Shown here: positions 25,125 through 32,986 of the stretch, piece after piece
Layout: each line of letters begins with the position of its first letter
How positions within the stretch are numbered: position 1 is the first letter of the stretch
Assembly: GCF_002242805.1 (NCBI RefSeq)
Contig: NZ_MCGQ01000015.1
Coordinates: 118,725 to 182,724 of the forward strand
Direction of reading: 5' to 3'
DNA from: Streptomyces diastatochromogenes
Lineage (GTDB): Bacteria > Actinomycetota > Actinomycetes > Streptomycetales > Streptomycetaceae
DNA length: 64,000 bases
Made by a program: the position numbers and the translations under genes
Notes under the pieces: model-generated
Seen by the model: only the letters and a program-made list of their open reading frames with translations
What the model was told of the DNA's origin: nothing
Databases searched by the model: none

Positions 25125-26489
25125 GTGACCAAGCGTCGTAACGGGGGTGCGGGGGTGTCCCCCGCGAAGCACCGTGTCGTACTCAGTGCGCTCGTCGCGC
25201 TGGTCGTGGCCGTGTGCGCCGCCATCTACGTCACCGTGGGGGCCGACGACGGCACCTCCCGCGGCGCCTTCGCCGGCGGCCGCCCGCACCACGACTCCTC
25301 CGTCGCTCCCGCCTCGACCGGCACCTGGGTCGGTGCCTGGTCCACGGCGCCCATGGGCGGCGAGCCGGGCACGGAGACGGAGGGTCTGGCCGGCCGCTCG
25401 GTGCGGAACGTGGTGCACGCGAGCACGGGCGGGACGAGTGCCCGGATCACGCTGTCCAATCTGTACGGCCAGTCCCCGCTGACCATCACGCACGCCTCCC
25501 TCGCCCTCTCGGCGGGTGACGGCACCGCCGCGGCCGACGCGGAAACGATGCGGCACCTCACCTTCAACGGCGGTACCAGTGTCGTCATACCGCCGGGCGG
25601 CCAGGTGCTGAGCGACGCCGTGCGCCTGACCATCCCGCACGGCACGGACGTCCTGGTCACCACGTACTCGCCCACCCCGTCCGGCCCGGTGACGTACCAC
25701 CCGCACGCGCGGCAGGTGTCGTACGTGGCCCAGGGCGACCGCACGGAGGACGCGACCGGCACCCCGTACACCGAACAGACCCCGTACTGGCGCTATCTGA
25801 CGGCCCTGGACGTCCTGAGCAACGAGGCCACCGGCACGGTCGTCGTGTTCGGTGACTCCATAACCGACGGCATAACCTCCACCGTCGGCGCCAACCACCG
25901 CTGGACCGACGTCCTGGCGGGCCGCCTGCGCACGGCCGTCGAGAGTGGCGAGGCGCTGCCCCGCTACGGCGTCGTCAACGAGGGCATCAGCGGCAACCAG
26001 GTTCTCGCCGACGGCCTGGGCCGCCCGGCGGAGAACCAGAGCGGCCTGGGACGCTTCGGCCGGGACGTGCTCTCCCGGACCAACGTCAAGGTCGTCGTCA
26101 TCGACCTCGGCATCAACGACATCCTGCGCAACCCGCACCTCGCCGACCCGGACCGGATCGCCGACGGTCTGTGCACCCTGGTCCGTCAGGCTCACGCCCG
26201 CGGTCTGAAGGTGGTCGGTGCCACCCTCATGCCCTTCGAGGGCCACCAGGGCTGGACCCCGGCCCGGGAGCGGGTGCGCCAGCAGGTGAACGCCGAGATC
26301 CGGGCGGGCCGGGTGTACGACGCCGTCGTCGACTTCGACAAGTCGCTCCGGGACCCCTACGATCCCCGCCGCCTGCGCCCCGAGTACGACTCCGGTGACC
26401 ATCTGCACCCCAGCGACCTGGGCTTTGACGAGATGGGCGAGGCCTTCGACCTGAACGCGCTCAAGGGGGCGGGGCAGGCGGAGCTGTAG
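25125..26489 (+). CDS. Secreted SGNH/GDSL-family esterase or lipase
   Basis: 454 residues. A single N-terminal membrane span (VVLSALVALVVAVCAAIYVTV) acts as signal-anchor, then a Ser/His-rich spacer, a beta-rich domain of about 120 residues and a C-terminal SGNH hydrolase. The nucleophile is Ser245 in VVFGDSITDG; the oxyanion Gly and Asn are in NEGISGN and GINDIL, and the Asp/His pair is in SGDHLHPSD. It probably deacylates polysaccharide or lipid outside the cell. The GTG at 25125 is chosen because GGGGAGAA lies upstream; an in-frame ATG at 25068 is possible. Convergent with the next gene, nine bases apart. Confidence 0.85.
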   Translation: MTKRRNGGAGVSPAKHRVVLSALVALVVAVCAAIYVTVGADDGTSRGAFAGGRPHHDSSVAPASTGTWVGAWSTAPMGGEPGTETEGLAGRSVRNVVHASTGGTSARITLSNLYGQSPLTITHASLALSAGDGTAAADAETMRHLTFNGGTSVVIPPGGQVLSDAVRLTIPHGTDVLVTTYSPTPSGPVTYHPHARQVSYVAQGDRTEDATGTPYTEQTPYWRYLTALDVLSNEATGTVVVFGDSITDGITSTVGANHRWTDVLAGRLRTAVESGEALPRYGVVNEGISGNQVLADGLGRPAENQSGLGRFGRDVLSRTNVKVVVIDLGINDILRNPHLADPDRIADGLCTLVRQAHARGLKVVGATLMPFEGHQGWTPARERVRQQVNAEIRAGRVYDAVVDFDKSLRDPYDPRRLRPEYDSGDHLHPSDLGFDEMGEAFDLNALKGAGQAEL

Positions 26490-26498
26490 GGGCCGGCG

Positions 26499-27968
26499 TC
26501 ACTGTGCCGAGTTCCGGGCGGCCTTGTCCCGCCGCCGGAGCAGCAGCAGCCCGCCGGCCATGGCGGTGACGCTCGCGGCGCCCAGCCAGCCGAGGATGTC
26601 GGCGGTGCCGGTCGCGGCGAGGTCGTGGTCGGGCTTGCCGGTGGACTGGGTCTGCGGGCGGGGGTCGGAGCCCGCGGCGGTCGGGCCGGCGCCTGCGGCG
26701 GTGGCGCTGGGGGAGGGCGGGGTCTGGGGGCGAGGGCTGCGGTCGCGGGTGAAGGTGAGTGTCCCGAAGCCGAGTTGGTCGAAGCCGCCGCTGTTGGGGC
26801 CGTAGTCCCCGCCGCCGCCCTCGGGTGCGGCCTTGGCGGCGATCCGGGTGAGGTAGGTGGCGGACAGGCCGCGGCGCTTGGTGTAGTGGTTGGCGATCAT
26901 CGCCCAGATCGGCCGGGTCATGGCCGGGTCGACGGCAGCGGCGGCGGTGGCCGTCTCACTCCCGGACCAGCCGTTGATCGCACCCTTCTTCCGTGTGTTG
27001 GGCGTGTACGGCACGGACTCCCCGAGGCTCCATTTGGCCACGTACTGGGCGCCCTTGAGGAAGCGGCTGTCGTCGTGGCCGTAGAGGTCGATGCCCTGGT
27101 TCCAGGCCATCTCGCAGATGGTGCCCATGAGTCCCACGCCGAGCAGGGCGTGGCCCTGGTCGCGGCCGGCCTCCAGCCATTCGGCGAGCCCGTCGGGGTG
27201 GACGACCGGGATGGCGTGCCGGACGGAGCCGAGGCCGGCGCCGTGCTTGAAGTACTCGACGGCCTTCTCGACGCGGCCGCGGTCGTCGCAGAAGATGCCG
27301 GTGGCCAGGACGCAGGCGAGGGCGCACAGGTCCCAGTTGGGCCAGTAGTTGGTGATGACGGCGTCGTTGTGCCGGGTGAGGAAGGACTCGCTCAGCGGGG
27401 AGAAGACGTTCAGGAGGACCTTTCTGGCGGCGGGCAGGTCGAAGTCGGGGTGGTCGCGGACGAGTTCGGCGGCGTTGGCGAACTGGTAGCCATACAGGCC
27501 GGCCGCGAGGAACCGGTCGGCGGACCCGGCGAGGGAGGTGAGCGTGCGCGACCAGGCGTTGAGGATCGCCACCGCCGTGTCGGCGTGCTGCTGCTCCCCG
27601 CTGACGTGGTGGCGCAGGGCGTTCTGGTAGGCGGCGTGGATGTCGTTGTAGAGGATCCCGTAGTTCTGCGGGCTGCCGTCGCCCCGGTACACGGTCGTCT
27701 GCGGGTTGGCCTTCCAGTCGCTCTGCGCGTGCCGGTTGGCGGTGAGCTTCGCGTACCCGGCGGTCCAGGGCGCGGCGCCCGCGTTCACCTTGGCCGCCAT
27801 ACGGGCGAGGTCGGTACGGGTGTGCAGCAGACCGGGGTGCGCGAAGGCGGTGTCGGCGGCGGCCGGCGTCGTGGCGGCCGGCGCCGTCACGAGGGCCGTT
27901 GCCGCGGTCGCGACGCCCGCGGCCTTGACGAGACTCCGGCGGCTGAGGGTCTGAGATGTCACGTGCAT
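26499..27968 (-). CDS. Tat-exported, sortase-anchored alginate-lyase-family protein
   Basis: 489 residues. A twin-arginine signal (SRRSLVKAAG) is followed by an (alpha/alpha)-barrel alginate-lyase-like domain (residues 40-400) with conserved NYWPNWDLCALA and ESGRD-like (WLEAGRDQGHALLG) stretches. These fit catalytic regions of PL5/PL38-type polysaccharide lyases. A Pro/Ser/Thr spacer leads to a sorting signal: LAATG, a hydrophobic helix and RRRDK. LAxTG is the class E sortase motif, and a sortase E gene is at 52720. It should therefore be a wall-anchored polysaccharide lyase; the substrate is unproven. Confidence 0.87.
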   Translation of the reverse strand: MHVTSQTLSRRSLVKAAGVATAATALVTAPAATTPAAADTAFAHPGLLHTRTDLARMAAKVNAGAAPWTAGYAKLTANRHAQSDWKANPQTTVYRGDGSPQNYGILYNDIHAAYQNALRHHVSGEQQHADTAVAILNAWSRTLTSLAGSADRFLAAGLYGYQFANAAELVRDHPDFDLPAARKVLLNVFSPLSESFLTRHNDAVITNYWPNWDLCALACVLATGIFCDDRGRVEKAVEYFKHGAGLGSVRHAIPVVHPDGLAEWLEAGRDQGHALLGVGLMGTICEMAWNQGIDLYGHDDSRFLKGAQYVAKWSLGESVPYTPNTRKKGAINGWSGSETATAAAAVDPAMTRPIWAMIANHYTKRRGLSATYLTRIAAKAAPEGGGGDYGPNSGGFDQLGFGTLTFTRDRSPRPQTPPSPSATAAGAGPTAAGSDPRPQTQSTGKPDHDLAATGTADILGWLGAASVTAMAGGLLLLRRRDKAARNSAQ

Positions 27969-28009
27969 GCCCTGGAGACGCACGCGAACGGCCGCCGATA
28001 ACAGAAAGT

Positions 28010-28459
28010 TCAAGCTCCGGTCGTCGACCCCGGCCGGATGATCATCAGGATCGTCACGGCCGCCCACAGCAGGTTGAACACCCCGGTGAACATGGCCAGT
28101 TGTACGGTCCTCTCGCGGGTGCCCTCGCCCTCCATGAGCGCGGTCTGGGCGGGCAGCACCAGCGCGGCGAGCACGAGGGCGGCCAGCGCCGTGAGCGCGA
28201 TGGACACGATCAGCCAGGCGCTGCCGAGCACGCCCATGGTGCTCGCGGTGGCGAACCCGAAAACCGGGACGACGACGCCGACGACGGCGTAGACCTTGCA
28301 GATCCGGTGCAGCAGTTGCACCGTCTCGGCGGCCCGGGTGTCGTCCGGGGCGGCCAGGGCCCGGCGGGCGGCGGGCGGGAACATGCTGGCGGCGACGGTG
28401 ACGGGCCCGATGGCGACGATCGCGGCGAGGACGTGGACGGCGAGGAGGAACTTGGTCAC
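28010..28459 (-). CDS. DUF2269-type integral membrane protein
   Basis: 149 residues with four predicted membrane spans (LLAVHVLAAIVAIGPVTVAA; VYAVVGVVVPVFGFA; LIVSIALTALAALVLAALV; MFTGVFNLLWAAVTILMI). The first-helix HVLAAI pattern fits the DUF2269/YbfA-like family; function unknown. GTG start at 28459. It is divergent from the GlxA-type regulator and could be its target. Confidence 0.75.
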   Translation of the reverse strand: MTKFLLAVHVLAAIVAIGPVTVAASMFPPAARRALAAPDDTRAAETVQLLHRICKVYAVVGVVVPVFGFATASTMGVLGSAWLIVSIALTALAALVLAALVLPAQTALMEGEGTRERTVQLAMFTGVFNLLWAAVTILMIIRPGSTTGA

Positions 28460-28611
28460 GGGGGGACGCTAGGGGAGTGGGGGATCCCGGAGAAGTGGCG
28501 GGATTGCCAGGGGACGACGGATTCTCGCCAGTACGTTGTTCACGGGTATCAAGGGAGGCTTGGCTTCCTGGCCGGGTTGGCGGCAATCCGTTGTAGGGCT
28601 AGGTTCCTGCC

Positions 28612-29586
28612 ATGCACACCGTGGCCGTCCTGGCGCTGGACCAGGTGATCCCGTTCGACCTGTCCGTTCCGATCGACACCTTCGGCTGGGCCCGGCTGCC
28701 GGACGGCAGGCCCGCCTACCGGGTGCGGGTCTGCTCCCCGGCGGGGGAGGTGAGCGCGGGTGGGGGCGTCTTCTCGGTACGGGCGCCGTACGGCCTGGAG
28801 GCGCTGGCCGAGGCGGACACGATCATGCTGCCGGGTGTCGCCGACCCGACCGTGCCGCTGCCGCCGGGCGTCGCGGAGGCGGTGTGCGCGGCGGCGGCGA
28901 ACGGGACGCGCATCGCGTCGATCTGCGTGGGCGCGTTCGTGTTCGCGGCGACGGGCCTGCTGGACGGCCGGCGGGCGACGACGCACTGGAGGGCGGCTGC
29001 GGATCTGGCCTCGATGTACCCGGGGATCACCGTCGACCCGAACGTCCTCTACGTCGACAACGGCCAGTTCCTCACTTCGGCGGGCGCGGCCGCGGCCATG
29101 GACATGTGCCTGCACATGATCCGCAAGGACCACGGCTCGGCGGTCGCCGCGCATGCGGCCCGGATGTCCGTGATGCCGCTGGAACGGGAGGGCGGGCAGG
29201 CCCAGTTCATCGTCCACGACCTGCCGCCGGCGCCCGCCGGTGCCACGCTGGAGCCTGTGCTGGCCTGGCTGGAGGACAACTGCGACCGCGACCTCACCCT
29301 GGACGAGATCGCGGCGCAGGCCCGCATGAGCAGCCGTACCCTCAACCGCCGCTTCCGCGAGCAGACCGGCACGACACCGCTGCAGTGGCTGCACCGGGCG
29401 CGGGTACGGCGGGCGCAGTACCTGCTGGAGACGACGCCGTACCCGGTGGAGCGGATCGCGGCCCAGGCGGGCTTCGGCTCCCCGACGGCTTTCCGGGAAC
29501 GGTTCCGCCGGGTGGTGGGGACGAGTCCGCAGGCGTATCGGCGGTCGTTCCGGTCGGAGGGGGACGGTGCCGTAAGGGCGTCTTAG
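28612..29586 (+). CDS. GlxA-type transcription regulator (DJ-1/PfpI + AraC domains)
   Basis: 324 residues. The N-terminal half is a DJ-1/PfpI glutamine-amidotransferase-like sensor domain with nucleophile-elbow cysteine in ASICVGAF. The C-terminal half has two AraC helix-turn-helices (LTLDEIAAQARMSSRTLNRRF; PVERIAAQAGFGSPTAFRERF). Such proteins are sensors whose ligand is usually unknown. Adjacent DUF2269 gene is divergent. Confidence 0.9.
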   Translation: MHTVAVLALDQVIPFDLSVPIDTFGWARLPDGRPAYRVRVCSPAGEVSAGGGVFSVRAPYGLEALAEADTIMLPGVADPTVPLPPGVAEAVCAAAANGTRIASICVGAFVFAATGLLDGRRATTHWRAAADLASMYPGITVDPNVLYVDNGQFLTSAGAAAAMDMCLHMIRKDHGSAVAAHAARMSVMPLEREGGQAQFIVHDLPPAPAGATLEPVLAWLEDNCDRDLTLDEIAAQARMSSRTLNRRFREQTGTTPLQWLHRARVRRAQYLLETTPYPVERIAAQAGFGSPTAFRERFRRVVGTSPQAYRRSFRSEGDGAVRAS

Positions 29587-29597
29587 GGCTCTGCCGG

Positions 29598-29900
29598 TCA
29601 GCCCCGGCGGTCGGCGACGGCCCAGGAGGCCAGGGCCACGGCGCCGGCGACGCCGAAGACCGACGGCCAGGCGCCGACCTTCTTCGCCAGCGGGTGGGAC
29701 CCGGCGAACGCGGCGACGTACGCGGCGGTCAGCGCACCGGCGGCCGCCCCGCCCGCCTGCTTGCGCCACTGCTGCGCGGCGGCGGCACCGGCTACGGCCA
29801 GCACGGCCCCGCCGAGCTGCCGCTTCTTGGTCCAGCGGGCGACGCCGTAACCACCGACGAGCCCGGTCGCGGCGATCACCGAGCTGGGAACCTTCGCCAT
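29598..29900 (-). CDS. Small membrane protein, unknown
   Basis: 100 residues, Ala/Gly-rich, with two or three short hydrophobic segments (SSVIAATGLVGGYGVARW; LGGAVLAVAGAAAAQQW; VFGVAGAVALASWAV) separated by basic loops. No known domain. The ATG at 29900 follows AGGAGGC. It is convergent with the regulator gene upstream in coordinates. Confidence 0.7.
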   Translation of the reverse strand: MAKVPSSVIAATGLVGGYGVARWTKKRQLGGAVLAVAGAAAAQQWRKQAGGAAAGALTAAYVAAFAGSHPLAKKVGAWPSVFGVAGAVALASWAVADRRG

Positions 29901-29989
29901 GCCTGCCTCCTTTTGTCTGTGCCCTGAGGCTAGCGCCGCGGTCGGCAGGCGAACCGAACCTGAGTCGAGGCCTGTCAAGTTTCCGTCCG

Positions 29990-30241
29990 CTACTCGACGG
30001 GCGAGTCCGGCGGCGGCAGACGGTACGTACGCTCGCGGTCGACGGACTCGACGCCGTCGACGCGCGACAGTTCCGGGATCCGGTCCTCGGCGATCGTGCC
30101 CGCGAGCGTCCCGAGGACCGGCTGCTCCCCGGTGACGGTCAGCCCGGTCCGCCGCAGGGCCTCCACCACGTCCGAGAACCGGTCCGGGTCGACGGAGAGG
30201 ATGACCCCGACCGGTTCCGCACCGGGCGACGGGTTGTTCAC
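29990..30241 (-). CDS. Small protein coupled to subtilase; I9-inhibitor-like
   Basis: 83 residues. The GTG at 30241 overlaps the subtilase stop by four bases (GTGA), so the two are translated together. The predicted pattern is beta-alpha-beta-beta-alpha-beta (VGVILSVDP, SDVVEALRRTG, ELSRVDGVESVDRERTYRLP). The last part resembles the end of subtilisin prodomains (inhibitor I9), where a short strand follows a V-x-x-V-E motif and fits the protease active site. Similar short proteins are sometimes mislabelled ketohydroxyglutarate aldolase. I propose a stand-alone inhibitor or folding chaperone of the protease; homology is not proven. Confidence 0.7.
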   Translation of the reverse strand: MNNPSPGAEPVGVILSVDPDRFSDVVEALRRTGLTVTGEQPVLGTLAGTIAEDRIPELSRVDGVESVDRERTYRLPPPDSPVE

Positions 30242-31566
30242 GGGGCCTGCAGCAGACCCGCGCCGACCTCGTCGGCGCCCTGCGACAGCGGAGACGCCGC
30301 GGACCGCAGCCGGTTGCCCAGGTCGGTCGCCGAGGCCTCGGGGTGCGCCTGGGCGATGAGGGCGGCGGTGCCGGCGACATGGGGTGTGGCCATGCTGGTG
30401 CCGGACTTGATGCCCAGCCCGCCGTTCGGGACGGCCGAGATCACGTCCACGCCGGGCGCGGCGATGTCGATCTCGCCGCCCTGGCCGTTGATGGCACCGC
30501 AGGAGAACCAGGCGGTCGCCATCGCCCTGTCGACCGCGGCCACGGCGAGGATGGACGGGCAGTTGGCGGGGCGATCGACAGCCGCGACGAAACCGGGCCG
30601 ATGGCTCTCGTTGCCGGCCGCGGCGACCATCAGGGTGCCCTTCTGGAGCGCGCGTTGCGCCACCTGCTCGTACGTCTGCGGGAAAAGTTCGCCCGGGTCG
30701 ACCGGAGCACCGAACGACATGGAGATCACGCGCGCCCCGTGCGAGACCGCCCAGGCGATGCCCGCCAGGATCTGACCGTCGGTGCCCGTACCGGTGTTGT
30801 CGAGCACCTTGCCCGCGAGCACCCGGGCCTCGGTGGCGACGCCGTAGCGGGGACCCTGCGCGGGCCTGGCCGGACCGGCCACGGTCCCGATGCAGTGCGT
30901 GCCGTGCCCCTTGCCGTCCTCCACGGTCTGACCGAGCACGAAGGAGGCGGTCTCCTCCAGGCTCCGGGTCAGATCCGGATGGTCGGTGTCCACACCGGTG
31001 TCCAGAACGGCGACCTTCACCCCCCGCCCGGTCTGCCCGGACAGGTTCGCGCGGATGGCCTGGAGGCCCCACGTCGTGGTCGTCTCGTCCCAGGACGGGC
31101 CCAGCTGCGAGGCGACCTGGGTCTGCGTGAACCGCTGCAGCTCTCGCTCGTCGCTGCGGTAGGCCGGGAAGAACCCGGTCACCGCCTGCCGGGCCTCGGT
31201 GATCACCGTGGCGTACACGACGCGCTCCGGCTCGGCCGCGATGATCGTGGGCTCCGCCTCGGCCGTGGTCACCAGCGCGTGCCGCTGATCCGGCTGCGCG
31301 TCGACCACCGCGACGGCCAGCTCGTCGAACAGCACCGAGGTGCCCGGCCGTGCGAGCATCTCGGCCGCGCTCTCGGGCTCGGCCCCTCTGACCCGTTCCA
31401 CGGCCGCGACACCGGCGGTGGAACGCAGCGCGTTCAGTCCGCGCTCCGGGTCCGCCTGGTCCAGCAGGACGACGTACCGTCCGGTGTATTCCGCGCCCCG
31501 CTCTGCCGAGGCACCCATCCGCTCGGGCGGCTCACCGCCGAAGCGCCTGCCGATGTCGTTCGCCAT
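30238..31566 (-). CDS. Subtilisin-family (S8) serine protease without signal peptide
   Basis: 442 residues. The catalytic triad is visible: Asp189 in VAVLDTGVD, His221 in GHGTH, Ser391 in GTSMATPH; the oxyanion Asn319 is in AAAGNE. There is no signal peptide or membrane span, so the enzyme is probably cytoplasmic. The N-terminal 160 residues hold what look like two propeptide-like alpha/beta segments (GRYVVLLDQADPERGL; about residues 100-125). The ATG at 31566 follows GGAGAAGG. The gene is directly coupled to the small I9-like gene. Confidence 0.9.
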   Translation of the reverse strand: MANDIGRRFGGEPPERMGASAERGAEYTGRYVVLLDQADPERGLNALRSTAGVAAVERVRGAEPESAAEMLARPGTSVLFDELAVAVVDAQPDQRHALVTTAEAEPTIIAAEPERVVYATVITEARQAVTGFFPAYRSDERELQRFTQTQVASQLGPSWDETTTTWGLQAIRANLSGQTGRGVKVAVLDTGVDTDHPDLTRSLEETASFVLGQTVEDGKGHGTHCIGTVAGPARPAQGPRYGVATEARVLAGKVLDNTGTGTDGQILAGIAWAVSHGARVISMSFGAPVDPGELFPQTYEQVAQRALQKGTLMVAAAGNESHRPGFVAAVDRPANCPSILAVAAVDRAMATAWFSCGAINGQGGEIDIAAPGVDVISAVPNGGLGIKSGTSMATPHVAGTAALIAQAHPEASATDLGNRLRSAASPLSQGADEVGAGLLQAP

Positions 31567-31858
31567 TGCCTTCTCCGCTCCCGCGCCACGCGCTGTCGCT
31601 GTGCACGTGGCGCTGTCGCTGTGCATGTTCAGAACGCGGGCATGCGCCGACCCCCGGTCAGGCTCAACTCAACGATTCAACAATCGCGCGGGTCTGCCGA
31701 GTACGAACACGATGCCCCTCGCCCCCAGTGCCATCGGCACCGTCAACACCCCTCATCCACCGTCACCCCGCCGGTGGGGCGGCGCAACTCGGGACATCAC
31801 TGGTGGCGAGGGGGAGCATCGGGCGACCCCGCACGAACTGTCGCTAGAGGAGGGCAAG
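31567..31858. other. Upstream region of subtilase; no gene seen
   Basis: Holds the divergent leader of the subtilase and a repeated GTGGCGCTGTCGCTGTGCA stretch near 31605-31625. No protein-coding pattern is convincing here. Confidence 0.35.
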
Positions 31859-32020
31859 TTGCCCGCTACGGTCGTCCACATCATCACCTCGGACGGCACG
31901 AGCATCGCCTACCGAGACCAGGCCCCACCGGGTGCCGGGCGCCGCCCGTTCCTCCTCCGCCACGAGGCCTGGCTGAAGGGCGATGAAGTCAGTCCCACTG
32001 CTCGTCCGCGAGGGAGCTGA
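31859..32020 (+). pseudogene. N-terminal remnant of an alpha/beta-hydrolase
   Basis: A TTG at 31859 follows AGAGGAGGG. The first 45 codons read VVHIITSDGTSIAYRDQAPP and PFLLRHEAWLKGDE, resembling the start of haloperoxidase-type alpha/beta-hydrolases (ITSDGTxIAYRD...). The oxyanion HGxxG region is degenerate, and the frame then runs into the convergent carboxymuconolactone-decarboxylase-like gene and stops without the rest of the fold. Recognition is by eye, so confidence is modest. Confidence 0.4.
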
Positions 32021-32477
32021 CCGGCTGCGGCTTGCCGATGACGGCCAGGGCGATGAAGAAGTTGATCTGGCCGATCGCGATGGTGAGGGTGGCCAGCGCC
32101 TTCTCGTCGTAGTGCCTCGCCGCCTCGGCGTACAGCTCGTCGGAGACGCGCTCCTTGCCGTGCGGGGCGGGCTGGAGGGTGGCCTCCACCAAAGCGAGGG
32201 CGGCGCGCTCGGCGTCGGTGAAGTACGGGGCGTCCTGCCAGGAGGAGACGGCGGTGATGCGCTCCTCGGACTCCCCGGCCTTGCGCAGGAAACCGGTGTT
32301 CAGGATCGTCAGGTAGGTGTTGCCGACGATCTGCCCGGCGCGCAGGTGGACGAGGCTCATCGTGGTGCGCGGCACCGAGCGGTTGCCCGTGGCCCGGAAG
32401 AGGGCGGCGCTGATGTCGTTCAGCTCGGGCACGAACTCGGCCGGGTTGGGCATCCGGGAGATCGAGGTGTTCGTCAT
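31989..32477 (-). CDS. Carboxymuconolactone decarboxylase/AhpD-like protein lacking cysteines
   Basis: 162 residues. The helical CMD/AhpD fold is recognisable (HLRAGQIVGNTYLTILNTGFLRKAGESEERITAVSSW; YFTDAERAALALVEATL; INFFIALAVIG). Typical members carry a CxxC pair in the segment here reading GNTYLT; this protein has no cysteine at all, so AhpD-type disulfide chemistry is impossible. It may be a non-catalytic or acid/base variant. The ATG at 32477 is preceded by GGAGAGC and a short tandem duplication (32488-32525). Confidence 0.8.
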   Translation of the reverse strand: MTNTSISRMPNPAEFVPELNDISAALFRATGNRSVPRTTMSLVHLRAGQIVGNTYLTILNTGFLRKAGESEERITAVSSWQDAPYFTDAERAALALVEATLQPAPHGKERVSDELYAEAARHYDEKALATLTIAIGQINFFIALAVIGKPQPVSSLADEQWD

Positions 32478-32487
32478 GGCTGCTCTC

Positions 32488-32525
32488 CTTGGCGTGGGCC
32501 TGTTTGGCGTGGGCCTGTTTGGCGT
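32488..32525. repeat. 15-bp tandem duplication before the AhpD-like gene
   Basis: TTGGCGTGGGCCTGT is present in two copies plus part of a third, 10-48 bases upstream of the start codon at 32477. It probably reflects slippage. Confidence 0.6.
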
Positions 32526-32986
32526 CTTCACAGCACTGACGGAGGGGTGCACGGAGATGTGACAGGAATCGGGAGAGATTTTTTCCGGTGTGCTCCGGGC
32601 CTGCTTCGGCCCTGGTGGCAGCCTTTCTTTCCTCAACTTCCGCCGGGCGACGAGCCGTTGGTGCCGACAGCACCGAGTCGTCCAGTCGCGAACTCAGCTT
32701 CGCCCGGTGGCTGCCCTCGCCGGCCATCCGTGCAGTTCACCGCCACCGCCTCCCCGAGCTGCCGATGATCTGAGCGCCGTACTTGGCCAGAGCGGCCAAG
32801 TACGGGGTTCTGACCGTGCTGCCGTGAAGCATCAACTCGCCGAGGTACAGACAGACGATGCATCGGTCGTAGTCGTCACGGGAGCGCGGCCGGAACCTCT
32901 CAGCCGGCCTTACGTTCCAGCTACGGGATGGTCGAGACCTTCGTACGAGGGCGGTAAGGAGAGCATCAGTACGGGGCTCGAGTGGC
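32526..32986. other. Intergenic stretch with one strong hairpin
   Basis: These bases between the AhpD-like and TetX-like genes show no supported gene. The one clear element is the 12-bp inverted repeat at 32777-32805. Reading frames here are short and lack GC3 bias. Confidence 0.4.
32777..32805. terminator. Perfect hairpin CCGTACTTGGCC / GGCCAAGTACGG
   Basis: Arms 32777-32788 and 32794-32805, loop AGAGC. It could be the terminator of the TetX-like gene (minus strand, stop at 32987) or a regulator site. Confidence 0.55.
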
